A stretch of 64,000 bases of DNA from Priestia endophytica DSM 13796 (GCF_900115845.1 NZ_FOXX01000006.1:229231-293230), one strand, 5' to 3'; shown: positions 16,627-26,045, numbered from the stretch's first letter. Program-made: numbers and translations. The notes: generated by a model not told the origin, from the sequence alone.

Positions 16627-19038
16627 GTGGAAAAGCAAAAACTCGTTGTAATTGGAAATGGAATGGCTGGTGTTCGAGCTGTAGAAGAGATTTTAAAATT
16701 GGACCCTAATCGCTTTTCGATTACGATTTTTGGTAGTGAGCCACATCCAAACTATAACAGAATTATGTTATCAAAAGTCCTTCAAGGGGATACGGAGATT
16801 TCAGATATTGTGTTAAATAGTCTAGAGTGGTATGAGGAAAATAACATCACCCTTCATAAAGGTGAAGAAGTAATTAAAATTGATCGTGAAACTAAAACGT
16901 TATTCACTAATAAAGGGCGCGAAGAAAGCTATGATAAATTAATCATTGCTACAGGTTCAAACCCGCTTATGATCCCATTCAAAGGAATAGACAAAGAAGG
17001 GGTTGTTACATTTAGAGATATAGCAGACTGCGAAAAAATGGTGGATGCATCAAAACAGTACAAGAAAGCAGCTGTTATTGGCGGTGGACTTCTAGGGCTT
17101 GAAGCGGCAAGAGGATTGCTCAATCTAGGGATGGAAGTCGATGTTATTCAAAATATGCCGTACGTTATGAATAGACAGCTTGACGAAACAGCTGGAAACT
17201 TACTTCAAAAGTCGCTCGGAGAACAGGGGATGAATATTCTTGTTAATCATGATACAGACGAGTTTTTAGGTGAGGAGAGAGTAACGGGAATTCGCTTTAA
17301 AGACGGTTCAGAAATAAAGGCGGATTTGATTGTAATGGCGATTGGAATTGTTCCAAATACCTCTCTTGCAAAAGAAAGTGGTTTGACGGTTAACAGAGGA
17401 ATTGCTGTTGATGACCATCTACAAACGAGCGACCCGAACATTTTCTCAGTTGGAGAGTGTGCTGAGCATAGAGGAATTGCTTACGGTCTTGTTGCACCAC
17501 TTTACGAACAAGGCAAAGTGTTGGCACATCGCATTCTTGAACATGATTGTGCTCCATATGAAGGTTCTGTTTTGTCCACACAGCTTAAAGTCTCAGGCGT
17601 TGACGTATTTTCAGCTGGAGAGTTTATGGAACATGAAGTGGAAAATGCCTATGCCATTAAAATATTTGATGAAGTATCGAATGTTTACAAAAAGCTTCTT
17701 GTAAAAGATGAGAAATTAATTGGAGCTGTTCTTTTTGGTGATACAAAGGATGGAAATAAACTTTTCCAAATGATTCAAAAAGGAAGCACTCTTGAAGGAT
17801 TGAGTCCAACTCTTTTCTCAACAAATAGTGGAAAAGAAGAGAGTCTTGTTGCCTCAATGAGTGATGATGACATTATCTGTGGCTGTAATGGAGTTTCAAA
17901 AGGCACCATTTGTAGCGCGATTTCAGAAGGCGGATTAACGAGCGTTGATGAAGTCAAAGATGTCACGACAGCGTGTCGCTCGTGTGGAGGCTGTAAACCA
18001 CTTGTAGCTGAACTGATTAGTTTAACAGCCGGAAGTGAAGTAGAACAAAAAGAAGCGATTTGTTCATGTACGACTCTTTCTCGTGATGAAGTTGTAGCGG
18101 AGATTAAAGAAAAAGGCTTAACACACAGCAAAGAAGTGATGAATGTTCTAGGATGGAAAAATGATGAAGGATGTTCAAAGTGTCGTCCAGCGCTTAACTA
18201 CTATCTTGGTATGATCGATCCAGAGCAGTATGAAGATGAACGCGAGTCTCGATTTGTAAATGAGCGAATGCATGCCAATATTCAAAAAGATGGAACATTT
18301 TCCGTTGTACCGAGAATGTACGGAGGTGTTACAAATCCAAAAGAGCTTCGCAAAATTGCTGATGTGGCAGATAAATATAATATTCCTCTCGTTAAAGTAA
18401 CAGGTGGGCAGCGATTAGATCTCCTTGGAGCAAAGAAAGAAGATTTACCGAAAATTTGGGAAGAGCTTGATATGCCGTCAGGATATGCATATGGAAAAAC
18501 GCTTCGCACCGTTAAAACGTGTGTAGGAGAGTCATTTTGTCGCTTTGGTACCCAAGATTCTATGGGGCTTGGCATTAAGTTAGAGAAGAAATTTGAACGA
18601 CTCCAAACTCCACACAAAGTAAAAATGAGCGTTTCAGCTTGTCCGCGTAACTGTGCAGAGTCAGGGATTAAAGATGTTGGGATTGTAGGAATTGAAGGAG
18701 CTTTTGAAATTTATGTTGGTGGAAACGGAGGAACCCATTTAAGAGCAGGAGATTTACTTTGCAAAGTAGCAACAGAAGAAGAAGTGATGGAAATGTCATC
18801 AGCCTTTTTACAATATTATCGCGAAAATGCAAATTACTTAGAGAGAACCTCAGCTTTTGTAGAGCGCGTTGGTCTTTCTCACATTAAAGAAGTGCTCGAT
18901 AACCTGGATACAAGAACAGAGCTTAACATTCGAATGGATAAAGCATTAGCTGTCACAACAGATCCTTGGCGTGAAATTATTGAAAACAAAAATACGAAAA
19001 ACGAACTCTTTACAAATGTAATGCTTCAAAAAAGCTAA
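16627..19038 (+). CDS. nirB: NAD(P)H nitrite reductase, large subunit
   Basis: Cytoplasmic siroheme enzyme reducing nitrite to ammonium, 803 residues, GTG start after AGAGGGGGA. Domains in order are an FAD/NAD oxidoreductase (1-about 320, starting VVIGNGMAGVRAVEE), two BFD-like [2Fe-2S] regions (CGCNG...CRSCGGC near 418-455 and CSCTTL...CSKCRP near 479-525), a ferredoxin-like half-domain, and the siroheme/4Fe-4S domain. The last has TCVGESFCRFG and SACPRNCAESG supplying the cluster cysteines. It is intact and equals B. subtilis NasD in length. The small subunit follows 13 bases later, and the upstream region has candidate nitrogen- and NO-responsive sites. Confidence 0.95.
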   Translation: MEKQKLVVIGNGMAGVRAVEEILKLDPNRFSITIFGSEPHPNYNRIMLSKVLQGDTEISDIVLNSLEWYEENNITLHKGEEVIKIDRETKTLFTNKGREESYDKLIIATGSNPLMIPFKGIDKEGVVTFRDIADCEKMVDASKQYKKAAVIGGGLLGLEAARGLLNLGMEVDVIQNMPYVMNRQLDETAGNLLQKSLGEQGMNILVNHDTDEFLGEERVTGIRFKDGSEIKADLIVMAIGIVPNTSLAKESGLTVNRGIAVDDHLQTSDPNIFSVGECAEHRGIAYGLVAPLYEQGKVLAHRILEHDCAPYEGSVLSTQLKVSGVDVFSAGEFMEHEVENAYAIKIFDEVSNVYKKLLVKDEKLIGAVLFGDTKDGNKLFQMIQKGSTLEGLSPTLFSTNSGKEESLVASMSDDDIICGCNGVSKGTICSAISEGGLTSVDEVKDVTTACRSCGGCKPLVAELISLTAGSEVEQKEAICSCTTLSRDEVVAEIKEKGLTHSKEVMNVLGWKNDEGCSKCRPALNYYLGMIDPEQYEDERESRFVNERMHANIQKDGTFSVVPRMYGGVTNPKELRKIADVADKYNIPLVKVTGGQRLDLLGAKKEDLPKIWEELDMPSGYAYGKTLRTVKTCVGESFCRFGTQDSMGLGIKLEKKFERLQTPHKVKMSVSACPRNCAESGIKDVGIVGIEGAFEIYVGGNGGTHLRAGDLLCKVATEEEVMEMSSAFLQYYRENANYLERTSAFVERVGLSHIKEVLDNLDTRTELNIRMDKALAVTTDPWREIIENKNTKNELFTNVMLQKS

Positions 19039-19051
19039 GGGGGAAAAGTAG

Positions 19052-19372
19052 ATGAAAAGCACAGTAAAGTCAAAAGTAGAGATTGGGCATCTTAGCGATT
19101 TTCCAAAGCAGCTTGGAAAAACCGTTATTGTAGGGGAAGAAGAGCTTGCCGTTTTTAGACTGTCAGATCAAAAGGTGAGAGCTGTCACAAACAGATGTCC
19201 ACATAAGAATGGTGTACTTGCTGAAGGGATTGTAAGCGGTGAATTTGTTTTCTGTCCAATGCATGACTGGAAAATATCCCTTCAAGATGGAAAAGTTCAG
19301 GCTCCTGATGTAGGGTGTGTGCATACTTACGAAGCTGTTGTAGAAAACGGAAGAGTATATGTCATGGTATAA
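19052..19372 (+). CDS. nirD: Nitrite reductase small subunit (Rieske-like)
   Basis: 106-residue Rieske-type partner of the large subunit (NasE/NirD). The [2Fe-2S] ligands are all present: Cys49 and His51 in CPH, and Cys68 and His71 in CPMH. Many NirD proteins have lost these, so here the cluster is probably functional. SD AAGGGGGAAAAG precedes ATG 19052. It is co-transcribed with nirB and followed by a terminator. Confidence 0.93.
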   Translation: MKSTVKSKVEIGHLSDFPKQLGKTVIVGEEELAVFRLSDQKVRAVTNRCPHKNGVLAEGIVSGEFVFCPMHDWKISLQDGKVQAPDVGCVHTYEAVVENGRVYVMV

Positions 19373-19405
19373 AAAAGCGCGAGTTCTGTGAACTCGCGCT
19401 TTTTT
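19371..19405. terminator. Bidirectional terminator after nirBD
   Basis: AAAAAAGCGCGAGTT pairs with AACTCGCGCTTTTTT. It also lies at the 3' end of the converging stress gene. Confidence 0.92.
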
Positions 19406-19832
19406 ATACCGTCACTGTTTGTGGTTTTTGACCTTTTTCGTTCATAAGGCGAATTTGAGAAGGAGTAATTTTTAAGATGATATAGTTTGGATCATCTTTT
19501 CCATCAAACCAGTGCTCAAACTCGTCTTCCCAAAGCTCGTTTTTCATTTTTTGATCCTCATAGATTTCAGCAGTACCTTCAATTTCAACATATGAGTCTC
19601 CAAAACCTTTACCATCATAACCTAGTAAAATATGAACGTTTGAGTTTTTTTCGATTTCTTCTGTTTTATGTGTTTCTTTGCTTGTTGGTGTATAAAGTGT
19701 TAAATCGTCATTAAAAAATGTCATGTAACGAGAATTTGGTCTGTTTCCTTCAATTGTTGCAAGCGTACCAATCTTATTATTTTCTAATACTTTTGCAATT
19801 TTTTCTTTTACATCTTTAACTGTCATAATCAT
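19404..19832 (-). CDS. Pyridoxamine-phosphate-oxidase-fold general stress protein (YdaG-like)
   Basis: 142-residue split-barrel flavin-binding protein of the general stress protein 26 group. Typical features are TLATIEGNRPNSRYMTFF near 20-40 and VEIEGTAEIYED near 80-90. Substrate and activity are unknown for the family, and related proteins bind FMN or FAD. SD AAAGGAG precedes two possible starts (ATG 19832 or ATG 19826), the first at short spacing. It converges on nirBD. A SigB promoter was not recognised. Confidence 0.82.
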   Translation of the reverse strand: MIMTVKDVKEKIAKVLENNKIGTLATIEGNRPNSRYMTFFNDDLTLYTPTSKETHKTEEIEKNSNVHILLGYDGKGFGDSYVEIEGTAEIYEDQKMKNELWEDEFEHWFDGKDDPNYIILKITPSQIRLMNEKGQKPQTVTV

Positions 19833-19907
19833 TCCACTCCTTTGTTTTAACTCTTATTCCTATTATTCCATCTTTAAAGAGTTGTTAAACATGAAGAGCG
19901 TGTTCAA

Positions 19908-20702
19908 TTACTGAACAATTACGGTAACGATAAAACTTTTAAACTCTTTTTCTTGTAGCTCTTGCACAAATTCATGTGCTTTTTGAAACGATTGAAAGCT
20001 TCCAGAAACAACGGAATACTCTTTATTTTCATCTCTTTTCTCAATGAGGATGAAAGTTTCGATACCTGTTTCAAGAAGCTCTTGTTGCCTGATAAGGGCT
20101 TCTTTCTCTGTCTTAAAGCTTCCTGTTATAACACGATAGTACATTATCTCAGAAACAGTTGGATGCAGATTGAAAAACGCAGCAATTCCTTGTGCATGCC
20201 CTCTAGCAATCATTTTTAGGTAGGTCTTATCTTGGAGAAGTTTTGCGTCTTCTGCATTAGAAATGAAGCCATTCTCAGTAAGAATAGCAGGCATATTAGT
20301 TTCTCTTAGTACGAAGATATTAGCTTTTTTTTGTCCTCGGTCAGGGATGGTAATTGTTCTGGTAATAGACCCGTGCAAAACGTCCTGTAATTCTAGACTG
20401 TTAGCAGATTTTGTGTAAACGAAATCTTCGTACCCTCTTCTTGTTCTAATACTGCTCGCATTACAATGAATGGAAATGTAAAGATCGGCGTTCCAGTTAT
20501 TAGCGCTTTTCACCCGATCATATAGAGGGATAAACACATCATGATCACGGCTCATTTTAACTTGCACGTTTTCATAATTAAGAACGAGAATTTCTCGAAG
20601 GAATAGGGCTATTGATAGGTTAACCTCTTTTTCAACAATTCCATTTGCTGTAGCTCCTGAATCTGTTCCACCATGGCCAGGATCAATGAATACTTTTAGC
20701 AT
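19908..20702 (-). CDS. cwlC: N-acetylmuramoyl-L-alanine amidase with SPOR domain (CwlC-like)
   Basis: Zinc amidase cleaving the muramyl-alanine bond in peptidoglycan. The start is ATG 20702, eight bases after AAAGGAGAT, giving 264 residues. Amidase_3 domain at 1-175 with FIDPGHGGTDSG (His10), Glu24, SIHCNAS (His79) and LTENGFI (Glu143), the zinc ligands and catalytic Glu. Two SPOR repeats follow at about 190-264 (YRVITGSF, YSVVSGSF). There is no signal peptide. All of this matches B. subtilis CwlC, which lyses the mother cell at the end of sporulation. A SigK-like -10 upstream supports this. Confidence 0.9.
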   Translation of the reverse strand: MLKVFIDPGHGGTDSGATANGIVEKEVNLSIALFLREILVLNYENVQVKMSRDHDVFIPLYDRVKSANNWNADLYISIHCNASSIRTRRGYEDFVYTKSANSLELQDVLHGSITRTITIPDRGQKKANIFVLRETNMPAILTENGFISNAEDAKLLQDKTYLKMIARGHAQGIAAFFNLHPTVSEIMYYRVITGSFKTEKEALIRQQELLETGIETFILIEKRDENKEYSVVSGSFQSFQKAHEFVQELQEKEFKSFIVTVIVQ

Positions 20703-20732
20703 TGTGTCATCTCCTTTCATTGTCTCTTACCG

Positions 20733-20741
20733 TATCGTATG
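20733..20741 (-). promoter_or_regulatory. SigK-like -10 element of the amidase gene
   Basis: On the minus strand CATACGATA matches CATANNNTA, the SigK -10 consensus, about 30 bases before the start codon of the CwlC-like amidase. AC dinucleotides lie 13 and 19 bases further upstream, not at the ideal 16-17. Confidence 0.5.
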
Positions 20742-20895
20742 AAAGAAAAAGAGAGTAAGCGTAGATAAAACAACTAGATTAAGAGAGTTTTTTCACTATT
20801 TTTTCTTCTTTTGTTTAAAACAAATAGAAAAAAACGTCTAAAAAAAAGAGTGGACAATATAATAGAAGTAAAAGGAGTGAAAGAGAGGGATAGAG

Positions 20896-21309
20896 ATGGT
20901 TTTTGCTGCTTCTTTATACCTGGCGGCGGGCTTTTCATTTCTCATTGGAATGAAAAGAGACGTTAAATTAAAAGTTGGGGGAATTTTTACAGGGCTTTTT
21001 CTTCTCTTTTTAAGCGGTGTGTTTTTGATTCGCTATAAAACAGGCTATTATGGCCTTTCAGAACAAGAGTGGCTAAATAAAAGTGGTGTAACAGCATTAG
21101 GGGATTGGGTACTTCCTTTTTATTTCATTGGTTCTTTTTTGTTGCTTTTTTTGATTGATTATCGCTTTTTCTATGTGGCTTTTACGAGTAAAGGAGTTTC
21201 GAAATGGGGACTGGTTTGTCTAACAAGCCTATTTAACGTACTCTATTTAATTGGATTTGCCATTTGTCTTGCACTTGTTACGGTGAGCCTTTATCCTATT
21301 TGGCAATAA
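20896..21309 (+). CDS. Four-helix membrane protein of unknown function
   Basis: 137 residues, ATG after AGAGAGGGATAGAG, with AAAGGAG slightly further upstream. Four predicted membrane segments: about 1-18, 28-45, 70-90 and 108-132. The first helix is followed by a short basic loop (GMKRDVKLK). I do not recognise a family. It is flanked by two genes of probable sporulation function on the other strand, but nothing links it to them. Alternative starts were not seen. Confidence 0.7.
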   Translation: MVFAASLYLAAGFSFLIGMKRDVKLKVGGIFTGLFLLFLSGVFLIRYKTGYYGLSEQEWLNKSGVTALGDWVLPFYFIGSFLLLFLIDYRFFYVAFTSKGVSKWGLVCLTSLFNVLYLIGFAICLALVTVSLYPIWQ

Positions 21310-21310
21310 A

Positions 21311-21337
21311 ACGCCTCATTCTTAATGAATGAGGCGT
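21311..21337. terminator. Hairpin terminator shared by converging genes
   Basis: ACGCCTCATTC pairs perfectly with GAATGAGGCGT around TTAAT. The minus-strand side is followed by TTTTATT. The plus side has only a weak T-run, so it mainly serves the YhcN-like gene. Confidence 0.8.
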
Positions 21338-21343
21338 AATTGT

Positions 21344-21946
21344 TTAGCGACCTTCTGGGAAGACGCGACGTACAAGCTCTGAGAACTCTTGTCCAATGCC
21401 TTCAACAGGTTTGCCATTTTGAATGTCGTTTACATAACCACCAACGCGTTTTACAAAGTCTGGGTTTGAAGATACGTACACTTCATCGACATTATTGTCC
21501 GCTTTTTTCACTACATTGCGCACTTTTTCTTTCATTTTATCTGTCATTTCGCCTTTTTGGTTGTTATCCAATACAGTAGCAACGTAAGCATTCTCGCCTG
21601 TTACAATGACATGAGCTGTTTTTACTCCATTAATCTTTTCGATTTTTCCTTTTAAGTTCTGATCAACGCGCATATCGTCGTTATTATTATTATTATTGTT
21701 GTCGTTGTCATTGTTATCACGAGCTGTGTTATTGTCATTATTGATTTGGTAAGGACCAGCATCGTTCATATCATAGTTATTCATATTGTTATCTGTTGCA
21801 TCGTTCATCCCGCGATCATAATCAGCATTGTAGCGAACGTCACGCGCATTATTGTCCATTCCGCCTTGACCTTGTTGGTTGTCGTTTGCTCCACAGCCTG
21901 TTGCTAGAAGAAGAACAGCACCAAGAGTAAAAATAGAAAATTTCAA
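21344..21946 (-). CDS. YhcN/YlaJ family sporulation lipoprotein
   Basis: About 200 residues, a spore-associated lipoprotein family. TTG at 21946 lies eight bases after AAAGGAG. The in-frame GTG at 21955 is part of the SD and is rejected. Signal peptide MKFSIFTLGAVLLLATGC gives the lipobox and acylated Cys. Residues about 25-95 form an Asn/Asp-rich low-complexity stretch with runs of N and D, encoded by near-perfect trinucleotide repeats (about 21675-21740). The folded YhcN domain follows (KTAHVIVTGENAYVATVL and the C-terminal DFVKRVGGYVNDI). Outer-face or inner-spore-membrane location is expected from the family. Confidence 0.88.
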   Translation of the reverse strand: MKFSIFTLGAVLLLATGCGANDNQQGQGGMDNNARDVRYNADYDRGMNDATDNNMNNYDMNDAGPYQINNDNNTARDNNDNDNNNNNNNDDMRVDQNLKGKIEKINGVKTAHVIVTGENAYVATVLDNNQKGEMTDKMKEKVRNVVKKADNNVDEVYVSSNPDFVKRVGGYVNDIQNGKPVEGIGQEFSELVRRVFPEGR

Positions 21947-22206
21947 AGTGTTCACTCCTTTGTAGTATTGATACGTTTGTTAATCTGCGTCATAAAGGTG
22001 CACATTATACAAAGGATGAAAAAATATATCATAAAAAGCAAAAGAATAATGCTTTTGTACCCTTAATAAATACATTTGTCCTTTGTGAGTGGAATTTTTG
22101 AAAGTTTTTTTCAATAAAGGCTTAATTTTTTGAAAATTTGTGCTATGATAGTAACAATATTTTATTTCAGCATTGTAAACAATCTATTGAAGAAGGTGTA
22201 TGAGGA

Positions 22207-23580
22207 ATGAAAGTAGCAAAATTTGGTGGAAGCTCTGTTGCGAGTGCAGAAAAATTTATGAAAGTTGCGGATATCGTCATGGCGGATCAGGAAAGACGTA
22301 TTGTGGTAGTTTCTGCTCCTGGAAAACGATTTAAAGACGATATAAAGATGACAGATTTGCTCATTGCTTTAACAAGCCAAATTTTAACGGGAAATTCCTA
22401 TGCGGAAGAGTTTAAAGCAATTATTGTGCGCTATAAAGAAATTGCAGATGGCTTGAAGCTAAAAAGTTATATTTGTGATGAAATCGCAGAAAATCTTCAA
22501 GACATTATTGATACATACAAAGAAGACGCTAATCGTCTGTTAGATAGTGTAAAAGCAAGTGGTGAAGACAATAATGCAAGGCTTATGGCTTTTTATCTCC
22601 AAAGCTTAGGTTTAAAAGCGCAATATGTAAATCCAAAAGAAGCGGGCATCTTTGTAACAGACGAGCCAGGAAATGCTCAAGTTCTAGAACAATCGTATAG
22701 AGAGCTAGCCAATCTAAGAGAACGAGAAGAAATTCTGGTTATTCCCGGATTTTTTGGCTACTCAGAACAAGGAAATATTGTAACATTCCCGCGGGGGGGT
22801 TCTGATATTACGGGTTCCATCGTAGCAGCGGGTGTAAAAGCAACAATGTATGAAAACTTTACAGATGTAGATTCTATTGTGTGTGTCAATCCTACAATTG
22901 TAGAAAAGCCAAAAGATATTAAGGAAATTACGTATAGAGAAATGCGCGAGCTATCCTACGCAGGGTTTTCTGTTTTCCATGATGAAGCTCTTCATCCTGT
23001 TGTAAGTCAAAAAATCCCTGTTTGTGTAAAAAATACGAACAATCCACAAGCGCCAGGGACGTTAATTGTAGCAGAGCGTGATTACTCAAAACAACAGGTT
23101 GCAGGAATTGCAAGTGATGAAGGATTTTGTAGCATTTATGTTTCAAAATATTTAATGAACAGAGAAATTGGTTTTGGACGTCGACTATTACAAATTTTAG
23201 AAGATGAACAGATTTCTTATGAACATACGCCATCTGGCATTGATGATATGTCTATTATTTTGCGGAAATGTCAGCTCACAAATGGAAAAGAAGAAAGAGT
23301 GCTTGAACGCATTCAAAAAGAGCTGAATGTTGATGATGTTAAAGTACAGTACGGTTTAGCTTTAATTATGGTAGTAGGAGAAGGGATGACAAGCTCTGTT
23401 GGAGTTGCAGCTAAAGCAACAAATGCATTCTCTGAAGCGGGAGTAAACCTTGAACTGATTAACCAAGGTTCTTCAGAAGTAAGCATGATGTTTGGTGTAA
23501 AAGAAACAGAACTAGATAAGGCTGTGCAATCTCTGTACCAAGCGTATTTTGAACAACCTGTATCAGCGTTAACTCTATAA
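22207..23580 (+). CDS. yclM: Aspartate kinase, YclM type
   Basis: First step of the aspartate family pathway (aspartate to aspartyl phosphate), 457 residues. It begins KVAKFGGSSVASAEKF, the aspartokinase signature, and carries VVVSAPGKRFKDD and ASGEDNNARL. The C-terminal half holds two ACT domains (about 310-450, including LINQGSSEVSMMFGV). It matches the monofunctional YclM/ThrD group rather than LysC or DapG. No lysine riboswitch precedes it. An extended -10 (TGCTATGAT, 22139-22147) is the likely promoter. SD is GAAGGTG. Confidence 0.92.
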   Translation: MKVAKFGGSSVASAEKFMKVADIVMADQERRIVVVSAPGKRFKDDIKMTDLLIALTSQILTGNSYAEEFKAIIVRYKEIADGLKLKSYICDEIAENLQDIIDTYKEDANRLLDSVKASGEDNNARLMAFYLQSLGLKAQYVNPKEAGIFVTDEPGNAQVLEQSYRELANLREREEILVIPGFFGYSEQGNIVTFPRGGSDITGSIVAAGVKATMYENFTDVDSIVCVNPTIVEKPKDIKEITYREMRELSYAGFSVFHDEALHPVVSQKIPVCVKNTNNPQAPGTLIVAERDYSKQQVAGIASDEGFCSIYVSKYLMNREIGFGRRLLQILEDEQISYEHTPSGIDDMSIILRKCQLTNGKEERVLERIQKELNVDDVKVQYGLALIMVVGEGMTSSVGVAAKATNAFSEAGVNLELINQGSSEVSMMFGVKETELDKAVQSLYQAYFEQPVSALTL

Positions 23581-23612
23581 AAAAGAGCGGTCAATTTTGA
23601 CCGCTCTTTTTT
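23579..23612. terminator. Terminator between yclM and the broken murE-like gene
   Basis: AAAAGAGCGGTCA pairs with TGACCGCTCTTTT, followed by T on the plus strand and by T on the minus strand as well. Confidence 0.9.
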
Positions 23613-25107
23613 ATACGAGAACTTTTTGTTCTTTTTTGAAATATTGGTGAATTACATCGTATTCACAGTAAGGAACATTTTCTTTCCCAATGACTTGATA
23701 GCCACCAAAACCAAGACCAGTAAGTACAATAAGGTCATCCTTATCCGCAAGTGAAAGGGCTTTATGAATGCCACGTTCGCGATGAAGTTTAACATGAACG
23801 GAAGAGGAAGAAGAAAAGCCCTTCATCACATCGTCTACCATGTTTCTTCTATTTATATGGACCAGGATAATCAACAGTAACGACGATTTCATCAGCTTTT
23901 CCATCCACAGCTTTTCCAATGAAGGGGCGCTGCTTTGGATCTCTTAGTCCAACGCCTGTTACCATCAAAATCAAACGTTTATGAGGAAGATTTTTAATAG
24001 CTTTAACGAGACTTTCTAATGCTTCCGGTGTATGGGCATAATCGAGAATAATTTGATGACTTGGATGATTGGTAAGGAGCTGGAATCTTCCTTCTGGGCC
24101 TGTAATAAAGTTTGCTGCTTTTAAAAGATCTTGTATAGATATTTTCATATGAAGACATGCAGAGAAAGCAGCAAGAAAGTTCGCGGTATTATAATCTCCA
24201 TGAATTGGAGCTTTGACAAGGTAGTTATCTCCGGATACATGCAGTTGAAAGACTGTCCCCGTTTTCTCTACTTTTATGACCTTAGCAAAAACATCTGCCT
24301 TTTGTTTCATACTATATGTAATAACTTGTCCTTTAAATAAAGATAAAATGTCTTTGCTCATTCCCTCATCATCTAGATTAACAACAGCTTTCTTAGCACG
24401 TGTAAAAAGCTTCAATTTTGCTTTTTTGTATTCTTCAAGGCTGTTATGAAAATCCAGGTGATCTGGCGTTAAATTCGTGTGAACAGCTATATCAAATAAA
24501 ATACCTTCTACTCGTTTTTGCTCAATAGCGATCGAGGTTACTTCCATTGAAACGGCTTTTAACCCTTTTTGAACAAAGTGAGAAAAAGTTTCATGAAGGT
24601 GTCAGGTGCTTCAGGGGTTGTGTGGGTAGTGTGAGTGAAGTTAAGTTCTTTTTCATGATCCCAAATACCAGCTGTTTCAATTGATCCTGTCCTCATCCTA
24701 ACTCCATTTAAGAGAGAGCGTACATATGCGGTAACCGTTGTTTTTCCGTTTGTTCCTGTTACACCAACAGTTGTTAAAGTTTGGTCAGCATGATGATAGA
24801 AGTAGGAAGAGAAAAGGCCCATCGCTTTTTTTGAATCTTCGACGCTTAAAAAGGTAATATGATCATATTGATAAGAAAAATGGCGTAAGATTTCTTCATC
24901 TTCTCTAACAATTAACGAAGCTCCGTTATCTATCGCTCCTTTAATAAAAAGATGCCCATCGCAGTTTGTGCCACGTAGGCAGAAAAACGTTGTGTTTTTT
25001 CGTGCGTTTCGAGAATCATAGGAAATAGAAGAAACGGTTCCTTCTAAAGGTCCATAAAGTCTTTGAAATGGTAGGCTATCTTTGTGATTATGAAAAGTAA
25101 TTTTCAT
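23611..25107 (-). pseudogene. MurE-like ligase gene, disrupted by two frameshifts
   Basis: Three overlapping frames together encode one Mur ligase of about 495 residues. Part 1 (25107-24559): ATG after AGAGGGAGCG, N-terminal domain and ATP loop VGVTGTNGKTT. Part 2 (to 23849): SMEVTSIAIEQKRV, the central domain and LDYAHTPEALE. Part 3 (to 23611): C-terminal residues MVDDVMKGF to the end. The first break is in an A-run at 24583-24587, where one extra base restores the reading QKGLKAVSMEVTS. The second is near 23845-23860, after PGPYK. The usual DNPR motif that recognises diaminopimelate reads DYPGPYK, so this is a divergent MurE paralogue, not the essential copy. It is either a pseudogene or contains indel errors in this sequence. 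Confidence 0.82.
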
Positions 25108-25365
25108 CTAGATTCGCTCCCTCTTATTGTGGTGTCTCTAAAAAAGTATGTGATTATGCTGTTTACGGTCATGAGATATTCCGTTTCCTATTAAGCTAAC
25201 GGCGTAAAAACGTATTTGGATTCTATATTTCAAAAAAGATAGTTTCCACTTTCCCGAAAACACTGTTTATGAAACCGGTTTACTTCAACGAAAAAATAGT
25301 AAAAAGGTTTAAAAAAAGTTGATTTGATGCAAACTGAACGTGACAACAGAAAAAGGAGTTTTTCC

Positions 25366-25929
25366 ATGAATAAAAGCATTTACGTTTTTTTGTTGAGTAT
25401 CCTTTTCTTAACAGCGTGCAGTGGAGCAAATACAGAAACACAGCACCAAAATTCTATAGAAGTAAGCGAAAAAGCCGAAGATATGTATAAAACAAAGCTG
25501 AAAGACATTGATGGAAATACAATTGGAACAGCCACATTAACTGAAGGTAAAAGCGGGGTTACAATTCACTTGAAAGCGAAGAACTTACCATCAGGTGTAC
25601 ATGGATTTCATATTCATGAAAAAGGGGAATGTAAAGGAGCTGGATTTGAATCTGCTGGAGGTCATTTTAATCCATATAATAAAGAACACGGGTTAGACAA
25701 TCCGAAGGGCCCGCATGCAGGAGATTTGCCGAATATTGAAGTTGACCAAAACGGCAAGGTAGATGTGAAAGTTGTAGCTCCTCTTGTTACATTAGAAGAA
25801 GGAAAGGAGAACTCTCTGTTTGATGAAGATGGGAGTGCTCTTATGATTCATGAGAAAGCAGATGATAACAAAACAAACCCTGCCGGAGATGCAGGAAGTA
25901 GAATTGCATGTGGAGTTATTCAAAAATAA
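25366..25929 (+). CDS. sodC: Cu-Zn superoxide dismutase family lipoprotein
   Basis: 187 residues, ATG 25366 six bases after AAGGAG. A longer frame to 25324 has no SD. Signal peptide with lipobox LTAC (Cys18) anchors it outside the membrane. All canonical ligands are visible: His82 and His84 (GFHIHEKG), His100 (GGHFNP), His108, His117 and Asp120 (Zn), His162 (LMIHEKADD), and disulphide cysteines 89 and 182. The B. subtilis paralogue YojM is reported to lack Cu ligands, so this protein may be the active form that YojM is not. It stands alone between two terminators. Confidence 0.9.
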   Translation: MNKSIYVFLLSILFLTACSGANTETQHQNSIEVSEKAEDMYKTKLKDIDGNTIGTATLTEGKSGVTIHLKAKNLPSGVHGFHIHEKGECKGAGFESAGGHFNPYNKEHGLDNPKGPHAGDLPNIEVDQNGKVDVKVVAPLVTLEEGKENSLFDEDGSALMIHEKADDNKTNPAGDAGSRIACGVIQK

Positions 25930-25934
25930 ACGAT

Positions 25935-25963
25935 AGGGTGCAGTTTGCCTGCACTCTTTTTCT
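25935..25963 (+). terminator. Terminator after sodC
   Basis: GTGCAG pairs with CTGCAC within AGGGTGCAG-TTTGC-CTGCACTC, followed by TTTTT. Confidence 0.75.
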
Positions 25964-26045
25964 TATGTAAAAAAGTATAACAACCTACTGTGAAAGATTA
26001 TGAACGTTTATTTGAGGAATTTTGGAGGTTTTTGATAGAAAATGA

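Noticed and set aside
21947..21955. GTG start of the YhcN-like gene at 21955
   Set aside because: This GTG is part of the AAAGGAGTG SD. TTG 21946 is correctly spaced and begins a normal lipoprotein signal peptide.
22085..22206. Possible lysine riboswitch before aspartokinase
   Set aside because: Spacer is short and AT-rich and lacks the lysine-box motifs. Only an extended -10 promoter was seen.
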